From Epiperipatus broadwayi (lineage: Eukaryota; Onychophora; Udeonychophora; Euonychophora; Peripatidae), in the NCBI GenBank assembly GCA_028023455.1, contig JAQFVV010000207.1, forward strand, positions 1,445,243-1,509,242: a DNA stretch of 64,000 nucleotides, written 5' to 3'. Numbering within the stretch: position 1 is the stretch's first letter; every line of letters starts with the position of its first letter. The translations under genes were made by a program, and so were the position numbers. The notes under the pieces were generated by a model, which was not told where the DNA came from, searched no databases, and saw only the letters and a program-made list of their open reading frames with translations. Below, in pieces: positions 48,540 to 59,230 of the stretch.

Positions 48540-49667
48540 GATAATGCTAATAAAAGAACTAGATACATTGAACAACCAAATTAAACAATTTGCATCAGAA
48601 ACAAACAACATAGAACAGCTATGCAACTTAAAAAAAGCAAATACAAAAGTAAACAAAAAGAAATAGCCACAGTCATTGCCATCAAAAGAGCCAAAGTCTA
48701 TCTAACAAATCAGCCCTGTTGAACTAGAGGCTACTTAAGATGGCCAATCGGCCAAAGAAAAAACAAAACATCCAAAGCATTATAAAAATTAACAATGCAG
48801 CATATATAGGATCTTCAATGCTTACAAAAATAATGGAATGCTTCAAAAATGAATTCCAAGATCCAGAATTATATAAAGAAAACAATGAAAGAGAATATCC
48901 ACTACAAGATAATCATGAAATAACAGAAGCTATGATACTAGCAAAACTAACATCAAAGCCAGACCATATATGTCCCAAAATACACTGAATACCACTATTT
49001 GTACTCACACACCTAAGTCAGTTCACAGTCCCAATAATCAACAAAATGTTAACACATCTAGCACAACAAAAAAGAGAAATTCCAGGGCTTTATCTAATTG
49101 GTGTAGTCCCCTTCATAAAGACAAACCTGCCAACAGATCAGTTGGATAATGTCAGACCAATTTCAATGACTCCACTACTTATCAAGGTGATGGAGGCAGT
49201 AATAAAAGACAACAACCAAGATAATATACTATCACAATTAATGTCAGCACAATATGCAAGAAAGGGAGCATCAGCAATGATGGCAATGGATGAAATCAGG
49301 ATCCTAATGGCTGAAGTAAGAAATTATCATAGATCAAAACCAATTGCCATTCAACTTGATATATCAGCAGCAGTTGATGCTATCAGAATTAACAATTTAT
49401 TAGACAGCCTTACAGAATTTTCAATATCAACCCCAATAATTAAAATTATTCACAATCTATTAAACAACAGAGATAACCATCACCTTGAATGGAAAAATAT
49501 CACCAGCATTTAAACCAGACTTTCAATCCCACAGGGCTCCCCATTCAGTGCCATCTTATTTATGGTCTATATTAACACACTACTTAAGAATATAGATCAG
49601 AAGATGCCCAGAATATAAGTACAAGGACTTTAAAAAGGCATAAAAGTCATAGCCTTTATGGATGATA
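48540..49667 (+). pseudogene. LINE-C copy 3 RT, part before the MITE
   Basis: 48740-48988 matches the copy 1 linker (KINNAAYIGSSMLTKIME against the VIDQNCYSGPEMLARI block). 49046-49513 encodes IPGLYLIGVVPF, NVRPISMTPLLIK, SAQYARKGASA and the motif A region PIAIQLDISAAVDAI. A shifted frame gives SIPQGSPF near 49525-49547 and AFMDD at 49652-49666, with both catalytic Asp present. The MITE follows at once. Confidence 0.8.
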
Positions 49668-49669
49668 TA

Positions 49670-50655
49670 CACCTGGGTCTCTTTTTATGTGGATTTACTT
49701 AATGTGATTTTGAAGTTATGTGATTCACATTTCTTCGGAAGTCGAACTCTGATAATGCGCTATTACTTTAAATAATAAATTTCGCGCACTTACGTAATAT
49801 TGAAAGTAATAGCACATTATTGAAATTCGATTTTCATCTTAGTAATTTCAATATTTTCAGTGCTTTATAATAGTATGATTTTATGCAATAATGAAATTAA
49901 AATCATGATTTCCACATTTAATGTATACACACATTAAATTTTACAAGATTATAATGTAAATTTGTTTAAACATTGTGCATGTTAATTTTGCATTTTAAAT
50001 CACATTCTATTTTTGCTTTTTAAAAAAGAACGTAATCAATCTTTAATCATTTAGTGTCTGCAAGTTTATTTTTAATTCTTTTCTTATTAATGACACTAAT
50101 CACGAACATGCCCTTAAATTCCAACGAGAGCTAAATGGTTGTATGTCTGGATATTACAAGCTTCATAAACAATTAATAAAATCATCATCTCAATGATTAA
50201 TTACTAATTACATTGTCATCAGAAAACCAGTAACACAACATGAGAGTGAAGTTGGTGCTAGTTGTATTTCTTCTTGTGAAGAATCTGATTTTTTACCAGT
50301 TTGCAAACAAACCTGTTTATCGGCAAATAGCGATAATAATTAAAATGTGTATAAAAAATGTCAATTACTGTACTGTAAATTATGCATAAAAATATATTAT
50401 ATTGAATAAAGTTAAATATTATAGTTAAAAAAAGTTTGTCTTGTATCAATTTTTTCTTAGTCATATTTTATTTCCTTATTTTTTTTGCGCGAATTTTAAA
50501 GTAATTCTATGTTGGTGCTTTGCTTTTACATGATTTTTGAAAAATCACAGTCCGTATCCCCCCTTTTTCCAGGTAAGTTACATCTATTTTTGCGCAATTT
50601 TGTTTGCATGTGTTTTCTGAGGAACCTATCTATCGCATGAAATGAGACCCAGGTG
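49670..50655. mobile_element. TA-flanked MITE (986 bp) inside LINE-C RT
   Basis: Terminal inverted repeats CACCTGGGTCTC (49670-49681, and complement ending at 50655), extending imperfectly to about 22 bp, flanked by TA on both sides (49668-49669 and 50656-50657), as for Tc1/mariner-type elements. Removing the element and one TA joins the RT frame across the break (DD then ILIFLSSTKFLP), which proves insertion. No transposase inside. A CAG/GTAAGT splice-like junction sits at 50570-50577. Confidence 0.85.
49752..49820. repeat. Hairpin in the MITE
   Basis: ATAATGCGCTATTACTTT (49752-49769) and AAAGTAATAGCACATTAT (49803-49820) form an 18-bp stem with a single G.T-type mismatch around a 33-base CpG-containing loop; pairing continues weakly outward. 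Confidence 0.7.
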
Positions 50656-50815
50656 TACTAATATTTCTATCCTCAACCAAGTTCTTACCCAAATTCCACA
50701 AAATACTGGATAAATTCTTGCACAGCTCATGTTTACAAATTAATACCACCAAGTCAGCAACATATAAAATATTATCAGGCAAAAGGTTAACCAATTCGGT
50801 GTTTATATTTCATGA
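50656..50815 (+). pseudogene. LINE-C copy 3 RT, part after the MITE
   Basis: The plus strand reads on in the pre-insertion frame: ILIFLSSTKFLPKFHKIL, then HSSCLQINTTKSA, the expected continuation after the FMDD motif (hydrophobic strand, helix, L.iN..KS). Similarity is lost after about 50815. Confidence 0.7.
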
Positions 50816-53800
50816 AACCATAAATTAAAAAAAAAAGACTTAAAGAAATAGTGATGACAAATTATCTTAAATCTGAGGTCATCAATCTCATGAAGACATC
50901 ATTTGATATTTATAAAAGATGGTAATTTTTGAAGTGAATTATGGGAGTCTATGTTATTTTGTATATATGTTCATTGTTATCAATTTAAATTTCACTTGAG
51001 AATATTTATTTTCTTAATAAATAAAACTATGGTTGTGAGAGAATTTTAGTAAAATTTTACTTTTGGCTATTATTGTAATTCTACATGGTTTTGTATTTTA
51101 TTTTCCATTACCAGTATAATAATAGGCAGTATTTAATATATATATATATATAATGACAAACCACCAACCCTAAAAAATTTAACCAGAACTCACTTGGGCA
51201 AACAAATGCAATAGACAAGTTTTATATATATATATAATAAGTGAAATAATGCTTAAAGCTAATTGGGATAATTAGTAATCATTAGAAACCACCAGTAACC
51301 ACATAAACATTCACAATAAGGATAGTAATCAATGTTTCTAACTGCTGTCAAGGCAACCTTTTCACCTTTTAATAGCAAGAATGGAAATCCATTCTTACTA
51401 ATGGTTCATTGAATATGTATGGATACTTAAAGATTGCAACTTGACTACAGAGTATAAAATATTGATGCAGTGAAGTTTAAATAAACCTCTTTAAACATGA
51501 AATAAACATGTTACTGTAATTCAGATTAATAAATAGTCAATTATAACATTACAAACTGCAATACTTTTAAATTGCTCATGTATTATATATGGCATTTAAT
51601 CTGGCCACCCTAAGGCAGACAAATGAAACTGATCACAACTAAATAACCTATTGAAAAGAGAGTCACATTCTTTTAAAGCAACTATTTAGTAGATACTGAT
51701 TTTATTAAAAATATATTTATATAATGATAATGATGATCATGCCAGATGGATAAGAAAATAAGAAGAAATATAATCCACAGACATTTCTTGATGTTGTTGA
51801 TAAGTCTACTCTTAATTGACAGATTAATTAAGTTTTTCAATATATCTCTGGTGTTTATCCTATGAGCAACATGATAATGAAAGATTTGTATATTAATGAG
51901 TTCAGTCATAATAAACAATGAGGAATTTCTATCATTATATGATATATCATTTCATTTTTTTTTAGATATGTTATTAACCATAATACTAATTCTTTTATAG
52001 TTAATTTAATTTTTTAAAAATAATTTTGGATATCATACAGATACTATATTTATCTCTTCAATTACTATAGATTTGTATCTAATTCAGAGATCATACAGAG
52101 AACAAAGAAGAAATATGTACATTTAGAATCAAATTTTAATAAAAACTACTCATTTTAATGCAATCAAGTAAAAAAAAATTTAAATATTAAACGCAGTATA
52201 AACTTTAATTACGTAACAAATAAATAAGCATTTTCTTTATTCGACAAATAATAAATTTTACTAAAATATTTTACGATTTTACTTTTTCTAACTTTTGTTC
52301 TGTTTAGTTAGTTACTGCCTGATAGACAAAAGTATTCAAAATAACACATTCAAAATAAAAAGTAAAAAATGATATCATTTACATTGTATTTGCGAATTTG
52401 TGAGTATTAAAAATGAAAAAATATATATGTAAATTTTTACCTATATACATATTATTTTTAGTTTCTTTATTAATTAATTTTTCTATGGCACAATTTTGAT
52501 TTCATATATAATATATAAATATCATCCTATAATACATAAAAACAATAAGACATATACAACAACTAAATAAAGAAAAAATACAAGTAAATAAATAAACTAC
52601 AAAAAGCAATTACAGCTGCTCTTAATGATTTAACCAGAAAAATAGTTTTAATAAAAAAATTAATTCAAATATTTTTAAAAAAAACAAACTAAACATTAAA
52701 AATCATTTACATATCTGAGACTGAGAAAATGATTTATAATGATTTGTGTTTGAAAAAAATCATTTAATTCTATCGTTTGATAAAAACCTGTTCCCTGATT
52801 GAATCATTAAAAGCCATTGTGTAGACAAGTAATGTGTTTTATTTTTTATCCTATAATTTTACTACATTTTGTCATTGTTTTATTTTAACTGTCAAGTTTA
52901 ATTGCCTATCAATATTGTATATATCTCTTAACATAATAGACAAAATTGTTCATAGAATTAAGTATATCTGGATAATGATTTCAAATGCTTTTATATTTAC
53001 TTGTTCTGTCTGTGCTTCTGTCAGGATAACCACATTTTTGAAATTTAACAATGGAAAAAGGTATATTCCCCTCTAGAACATTTATTCACATGCTTTCTTG
53101 TCTCAGAAAAAATTCCTAGCAACTGAGGCAGAAGTAATATATTTCTAGAGTAAAAGTGTAACATTTTCACATAACTCATAATTAATTAATTAAAGTAAAT
53201 ATTTTCTGTAAAAGACTAAATTGTCTTTTAAAATAATTAATATTTTATAAATATTTTAAGAAAAAAATTATAAATGCATGAAAAAATATTAGAAAATTAA
53301 TTACAAAGCCAATATACAAACATTTGTATATGGTAGGTAATCACATGACATTTAAATTTAGAATTGGTTTGTTAGAGGGTGTATTTTTTATTTTCATATC
53401 TTATTATTAAATCATAATTGTAAGCTTTTGTTTGTAGTTTTAACCATTTCTTAAAATAATGAGTAGTTTGTTTTCTGGATATATATTTTATTAAAGATTA
53501 AATAAATGTGTACAAACTTAAAATATTGATATTGCTGGAATACTCCAAAAAATAAAATGAATAATTGACATGAAGAAAAAAGATACCCTAACTGCAAAAA
53601 GTAACATCATTTTTACATATTAATAAAAGACATAGTTTATGAAAGTTAGCAAAACTGGTAAAAATATCTGCAGAAGGTAAAAAAGTAAAAATGTAAATAG
53701 TGCCAAAGTTTTGTACTGAGTACTGAGTTTTATGTTTTGTTCTGTGGTCAGTTCTGTTGTTCTGAAAATTAGTAAAAAAAAACTGTAAATCAAGAATCTC

Positions 53801-55204
53801 AGAATAATGTGTGTAAGCAATAATATGCTTACAAAAATTATACAGTTAAAAAGATATTTATATATATTAAATCTTTATGAAGATATGAATTATTATGTGA
53901 TCTATGAGATCCTGTTTTAACTAGAAAATAACAAGTTGAATTTCTAATCCTCTACTAACAGTATTATTATTATTCAGAGTAAATTAAAGTCAAATTTCTT
54001 TAATAAACTTTGTTGGTGCTTTTTAATTAACAATTGAAATTATCTGGGTGCTGCAAAGGCCCTCAAATGCTTTTATAAAATGGCAATATTTATCTAATTT
54101 CCAATTGTTATATAATGAGTCTAGATTCTTAAAATCTTTAATATTTTCCAAGAATGACAAATTAACCAGGAGATGGATTATTTTGATTACCCTTGTTATT
54201 TTGTACTTTTTAGTTGGCTATTTGCATAAAAGCATTAATTAAAAAAGTTTTTTTAACATGTTATTTATATACTGAAATTACAAAGATGATTAAGAACAAT
54301 GTTATTTATTGATTTATATAATTATAAAAATAAAATTTATAAATATTTTCATTTTTATCAATAACTTTAAAAACAACAAAGGTAAGATTTTTTATATACA
54401 GTTTTAATTATAATTTTATAAGGCAATTAATAACTGTTACTAAAATGTTTATTTTGTAATTTAATCTATCAAAATTTGCATTCAATAATTAAATATAAAT
54501 TTATAACTTTTAAAATGTTAAAATTCTTTTTTTTTATTTTATGATAATGACTGTTTCTAACTTTTATTGCATTTCATGGTATATTAACTTTAATAATGAC
54601 TATATATATATATTATGTTTGCTACATTTTAAGTTAGAGTTTCTGTGAAAATTTTATTTATAATCAAATGCACAATAATTCAATACTTCACCCTTTTTGT
54701 AATCACAATTTTGAAAGAAAAGAAAAATTCCCAATTTGAAGTGTAAAAGGAGTATGTGACTTTTTTTTATTTATTTTCTAAATTTGCTTTAAATTTAAAA
54801 GAATCCTAGTGCTTTAAATATATATATATATATTAGAAAAATCACAATCAAATAATAATAACCAGTGACCAATGATTTAACATTGGATTTCATTATCTTA
54901 ACCCATGATGGACATAATTCTAAAATAAAATTTTGCTTTAAATTGGAACAGCTATTAAAATGTTTGAAACAATGCTAATTCTGAATGGCAAAGAACCATG
55001 GGTTATAAGAAACATTTACAAATGGATTGTAAAATTGTGTGATGGCAGAAAGAGTATTGAAGATGATCTATTGAAGTATAAAATATACTATCAGTTTTAA
55101 GAGATAATATTGATTAAGATAGACCTTAAAATGTTTCTAGTAAATAGCTAAATTATATTATTCTATTACATGTTGATTCAGATATGATGTTGTAGTCACT
55201 TTTC
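50816..55204. other. AT-rich sequence without gene
   Basis: Contains (TA)n runs at 51138-51152, 51223-51236, 54602-54612 and 54821-54834. A GC-richer patch at 51250-51620 may be an old repeat. The largest frames (for example 52834-53076 and 53620-53820) have hydrophobic, low-complexity translations and no recognisable domain. Confidence 0.45.
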
Positions 55205-55310
55205 ACAATGGATAGATATATTAATAAACTTTATATTGTTGCATAGTAGGACTACATACTCAAAATGATGTTTTGATGGGCCTGCTGCAGTCTTCATCAA
55301 TTAAATGTAA
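55205..55310 (-). repeat. Retroelement 3'-tail-like sequence
   Basis: On the minus strand TTGATGAAGACTGCAGCAGG and CCCATCAAAACATC are followed by an A+T-rich stretch with AATAAA-like AATATAAAGTTTATT. This has the same layout as the Penelope tails (CTGANGA, hairpin, GAAAC, tail). Confidence 0.4.
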
Positions 55311-56137
55311 GTAAAATTAAATGTCACATGACACTACAGATTGATGAAATGTTACATTTGGTTTAATACTTTACTTTTTTCATTATTGAATAATATTTTT
55401 CCTTTTTTGTCATTTTATTTTTGTGTAATTTTTCGAAATTATTAAGCTTAAAAAGAAGCATGATTGTACTTTGCCTTATATAAATGGAATTTTCAACTAA
55501 TATTGTTTTATTACTGTTGTGTTTATTGGTGAGTTATAAAAAAAACACAGGCACCTAAAATATATTTATTTATTAATTTTTTAATATAAACAAATATGCA
55601 AATGGGTATTTACTTTATATATTCTGTTACAATATTGCCTGCTACTTTTGATAAGTATACTTTCTAGGTGTCTTGCAACTATAAAAGAAAAAGTTGTAAG
55701 GGCCCCTTATAAATTTACCTACTACCCTCAGCTTTACTGTAATTTCCTGCCTTGTGAATAAGAACAATGACACTTCTGATTGTACTGTGACAGCTTGCCT
55801 CATGTCAGATTTAATTTAATGCAATATCCAGTCCTAAATGTGGACTACTTGCCTTACTCTGTTAATTTTATACTGGTCAACCAGTATGCTGCTATTTAGC
55901 TTTGGCAGTTTCTGTCTCACTATATTTCCAGATGAATTGACTGTTTACAATGAACTCCCTGACCATAATGGAAACTATCAAATTCATAGAGAATCATTGC
56001 CTATTGATCTGTTGTTGCCATTTTATCTATTTGAATATCCATTAGCCATTGCAATTAATGTTTAATCTGATCAAAATAAGATGAAATCTGAACTACTCCA
56101 TTATTTAATTGCATGGTGGGATAGAGTAATTACATGC
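55311..56137. other. Unassigned sequence upstream of an RTE copy
   Basis: 55720-56070 is GC-richer than its surroundings and holds a 75-codon frame (55838-56065) starting with a hydrophobic stretch. No family is recognised; an old repeat is as likely as a gene. Confidence 0.3.
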
Positions 56138-57085
56138 AATAAGCATTTTTTTCAATGATTAAAACATTGGAGCATCAAGATGTAGAACCAGGACATTGTC
56201 ATTTTTTAAAGAATATTTATCAAATTGCTACAGCAGTGAAGAGATTGCATAATGATAATAGATATATTAACATTGAAAAAGGTACAACAGTGTCACTCTA
56301 TTTTTTCAAATATTTTAAAAGCAGTTTTGGAAGAAGTATTTTGTCAATTAAATTGGGAAGCTAGGGGAATAAAAATAAATGGAAATTATTTAAATTATTT
56401 ACATTTTTAGATGAAATAGTTGTTTTTGCAAATAATGCCATAAAGTTTCAGAGAATGTTGCAAAAGTTATTAAATGAAAGTAAGCAAATGATGTTCAATG
56501 GATCTTCTCAAGAGAAAATGTAATGAAAGGTAATGATCAATGAGAAGAATTAGAAGTTAATATCTATAAATACTTCGATCCGATTATTAATACAAATAGA
56601 AACACAGTGTATGAAATTAATTCTAAAATTAAACTTAGTTGAAGTAATTTTGTAGAACTGGTTATGCATTTAAAAAAGAAAGTTCTTAATAAAAATGTTT
56701 ACCAGTTTTTACATATAAATCCACGATTTGGACCCTTAAAAGAAAAGCAATATTGATACTTTAGATTACTTAACATAGTATGGATAGAGATTAAAAGCAA
56801 AATATATCTAAAAAAATAAAAAATCCTACTGACACTATTAAAAAAATAAAAAACTTCAGAGGAGCAGATTTAGATACATTGATTGAAAACGTGTTAGATA
56901 GTTGAAATATTAAACTATTCCAATAAATTGTAAGAGAATTAGAAGAAAATCATATGTGAGATGGGGTGATGAAGTAAAAAAGTGTGCTGGCATAATGTGA
57001 AGAAAAGAGTCCAAGTGGAGAAACTGGATTAAACTTGAACTGATCTTCATCCTGTATTAGATTGATAATGGTTAAAAATGATTAT
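56138..57085 (+). pseudogene. Decayed RTE-like LINE, copy 5
   Basis: 56155-56364 encodes IKTLEHQDVEPGHCHFLKNIY and YINIEKG, matching IKALDHQGIDPGYCHILKNIY in the open copy. A FANNA block near 56425, YLGQ-like YKYFDPIINTN near 56570, and C-terminal pieces to ATTGATAATGG near 57060 follow, with many stops. It lacks everything before motif A. Confidence 0.7.
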
Positions 57086-58098
57086 ATAATTAATATATTG
57101 CATAATAAAAAAAAATTGCGATAAAGAATAAAGAGGTAAAAATGATATGTCTAAAAAGAATATCACTTTTTTTTCAAATCAAAGTTAACATGAATTTATT
57201 ATCAAATAAAATATATAACTATATGAGTAAGTGATTATTAATTATGAGTCTCTGATGTAAATAAGCTGAAGATGAATAATAAATATATTGCTGTATGGTA
57301 GTATAGAAGGGATTTATATTAGCATTTTTGATTGTAAACATGATTAATATAACTATCAAAAATTGTTGGTGGAAGAGGGTGAGGATTAAGCAACGTGTTT
57401 TGCGTATGGGTACATAAAACAAAAAATATTAACAATATTTATTCTAAAAATATATTACACACATATAGAAACAAAAAACTCTGCATTAAACATTGCAAAA
57501 CTTAAAATACAAATATAAATAGTAGTTGTAATGTAACTGTTACATTTTTAAAAAAAAAATTTAATTAAATTCAAACAACATTAATTTTCTTCTGTAAATA
57601 ACCAACTTTTCATAATTTATTTATATTAAAGCAGTAATATTACTTATTTAATACGTTATCTGTCATAGTTATAAAATGTGTTTTTTTTTCTTTTTTGCAA
57701 ATCATTTTCCACGTGTAAAATAAAAACTATCTCAAAGCAAAATTTCCATTACAAATAACTGAATATTCAAGAAATACAGACATAAATCTATTCAAAAAAT
57801 ATTGTCATTTATTATATAAATTTTATATCTATTAATTGTGTTTTTTCATGCACATTTTGATTCACCCATGCAACTGAACCCACATCAGATTACCATTTTA
57901 TACATAATATATTTGTTGATTTTATCAATGTCACTCTTTTTATTAGTAGTAAATCTCTCACACATCTATCATTTCTTATGTTTACACAAGCTGTTAGAAC
58001 AGTAGCAAATTTGTTCAAGCTATAGTAATCAATAGAAAATTGTTCATATTATCCGTATTCCGTGTTTTTCTCATTCAAAATGCCAGACTAACACTTAC
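57086..58098. other. AT-rich sequence, probably intronic
   Basis: No coding signal. It would lie within an intron if the exon at 58099-58173 is real. Confidence 0.35.
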
Positions 58099-58173
58099 CT
58101 TGAGAAGAATCCACCTTCATGTTTGGATATGATGTATTTTGTATGGAGATTGTTGATCCTGCATTAAGAGCTT
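58099..58173 (-). CDS. Probable internal host-gene exon, 75 nt
   Basis: On the minus strand a strong acceptor (pyrimidine tract CTTTTCTTTTGTTTACAG) precedes and a near-perfect donor (CAAG/GTAAGTG) follows 75 bases. Only one frame is open, entering with the last two bases of a codon and leaving with one: ALNAGSTISIQNTSYPNMKV, then DSSQ. The exon therefore starts and ends in phase 1 and could be skipped without a frame change. It contains an N-glycosylation-type NTS. I do not recognise the protein. No other exon of equal quality was found, so flanking introns would be long. Confidence 0.5.
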
Positions 58174-58727
58174 CTGTAAACAAAAGAAAAGATTGTCATA
58201 TGATGATTTTTATGGTTAATACCAATTCTATCCAATAGATAATTATGATTATGATTATTAAAAAAACCAAAACATAGAGATAGTGAACTGTATGATTATA
58301 CAAGCATATTATTGGATTGAAAATGTTATTGTGTTTTCATTTTGGGCAGATAGCTTTATTGTTAACCAAATACGTAAAATATGTATGCAGGAAGGATGCA
58401 TTTTGTATAAATATCCTTAAGATTCTTCATTATAGAAAAACATCTTGGACAAAAATACACTAAATAGGGAATAAAATACATAACCTAAAATGTATTGATT
58501 ATTATAACTTGCACTAGGTGTCATTGTTGTATGAAGAAATTTGCTACTGTCTTAATAATTAATTTACCAATATTTGGTCTAGCATTAAATGTAACATTGA
58601 AATGAAAGGAAACTAACATAACCTACTTTATTATTATTTATGTATGATAATAAAATCTGTTTTTTATCTTCAAGACTTTTTCCTCCATGTATATATAAAT
58701 TTATACAATGTAAATAAAATATCTTAC

Positions 58728-58752
58728 CTATACCCTGCATTCGATAAATCCC
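58728..58752 (-). CDS. Possible 25-nt microexon upstream of the 75-nt exon
   Basis: On the minus strand TTTGTCAATTAG precedes and GTAAGAT follows 25 bases encoding GIYRMQGI plus one base. That base completes the split codon of the next exon (giving Glu), so the two join in frame. The acceptor has a weak pyrimidine tract and the spot lies next to a Penelope RT remnant, so it may be chance. Confidence 0.2.
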
Positions 58753-58794
58753 CTAATTGACAAACATTTTATGATTGATTATATTATATTCTCT

Positions 58795-59230
58795 CCATAA
58801 AATTAAATCAAGATATTTTATGTATATTCTCATCAGAAGTAACAGTCCATTTCAAGTCATTTACATTTAATTTATTTGAAAGATGTACTGTAATAAGTGA
58901 CCTTACAATACGAAAATCATCAACATATCTGAAATAACTTTTAATCCCTAATATGAAAAACCTTTAAAAATATTCTCTTCATAATATGATAACATTTAAC
59001 TGCAACAAAACTAAAACTGGCAATCCTACAGGCCAATCTTCTACCAATTTAGACAATTGATTTTCAAAGATGGCAATCAAATTTTGGTCAATAAATCATT
59101 AATTAATTAATTAATACTCTTTCATACAATTTTGTAATATCAAAGGCAAATAATCTCTCTTCATCATCCAAAATCAGCTTATTAATGTTTTTGAAATTGT
59201 ATGTTTACCAAATCCAGACAAATTAAACTA
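58795..59230 (-). pseudogene. Penelope-type RT remnant of a second family
   Basis: Minus strand: LFAFDITKLYERVLIN near 59150-59100, YYEENIFK near 58985, SYFRYVDDFRIVRS near 58935-58895, and LKWTVTSDENIHKIS near 58855-58810. FDItnLY, RYVDDf.iv and lkWTv..E mark a Penelope-like RT clearly different from the two elements at 43.8-48.3 kb (LVNFDVESLF, HYVDD). Stops and indels abound; no nuclease domain seen. Confidence 0.6.

Larger units (their letters stand above)
48430..50815 (+). mobile_element. LINE-C copy 3, split by a MITE
   Basis: Starts near the endonuclease-RT linker (QLNKHGFSDWKLS, equivalent to LLNKAAIPEWIFS in copy 1) and runs through the RT catalytic core until interrupted at 49670-50655, then continues to about 50815. 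Both ends are truncated relative to copy 1. Confidence 0.75.

Noticed and set aside
51185-51236. Minus-strand exon ending at a CCCAA/GTGAGT donor
   Set aside because: No acceptor AG with a pyrimidine tract lies upstream; the sequence runs into a (TA)n repeat.
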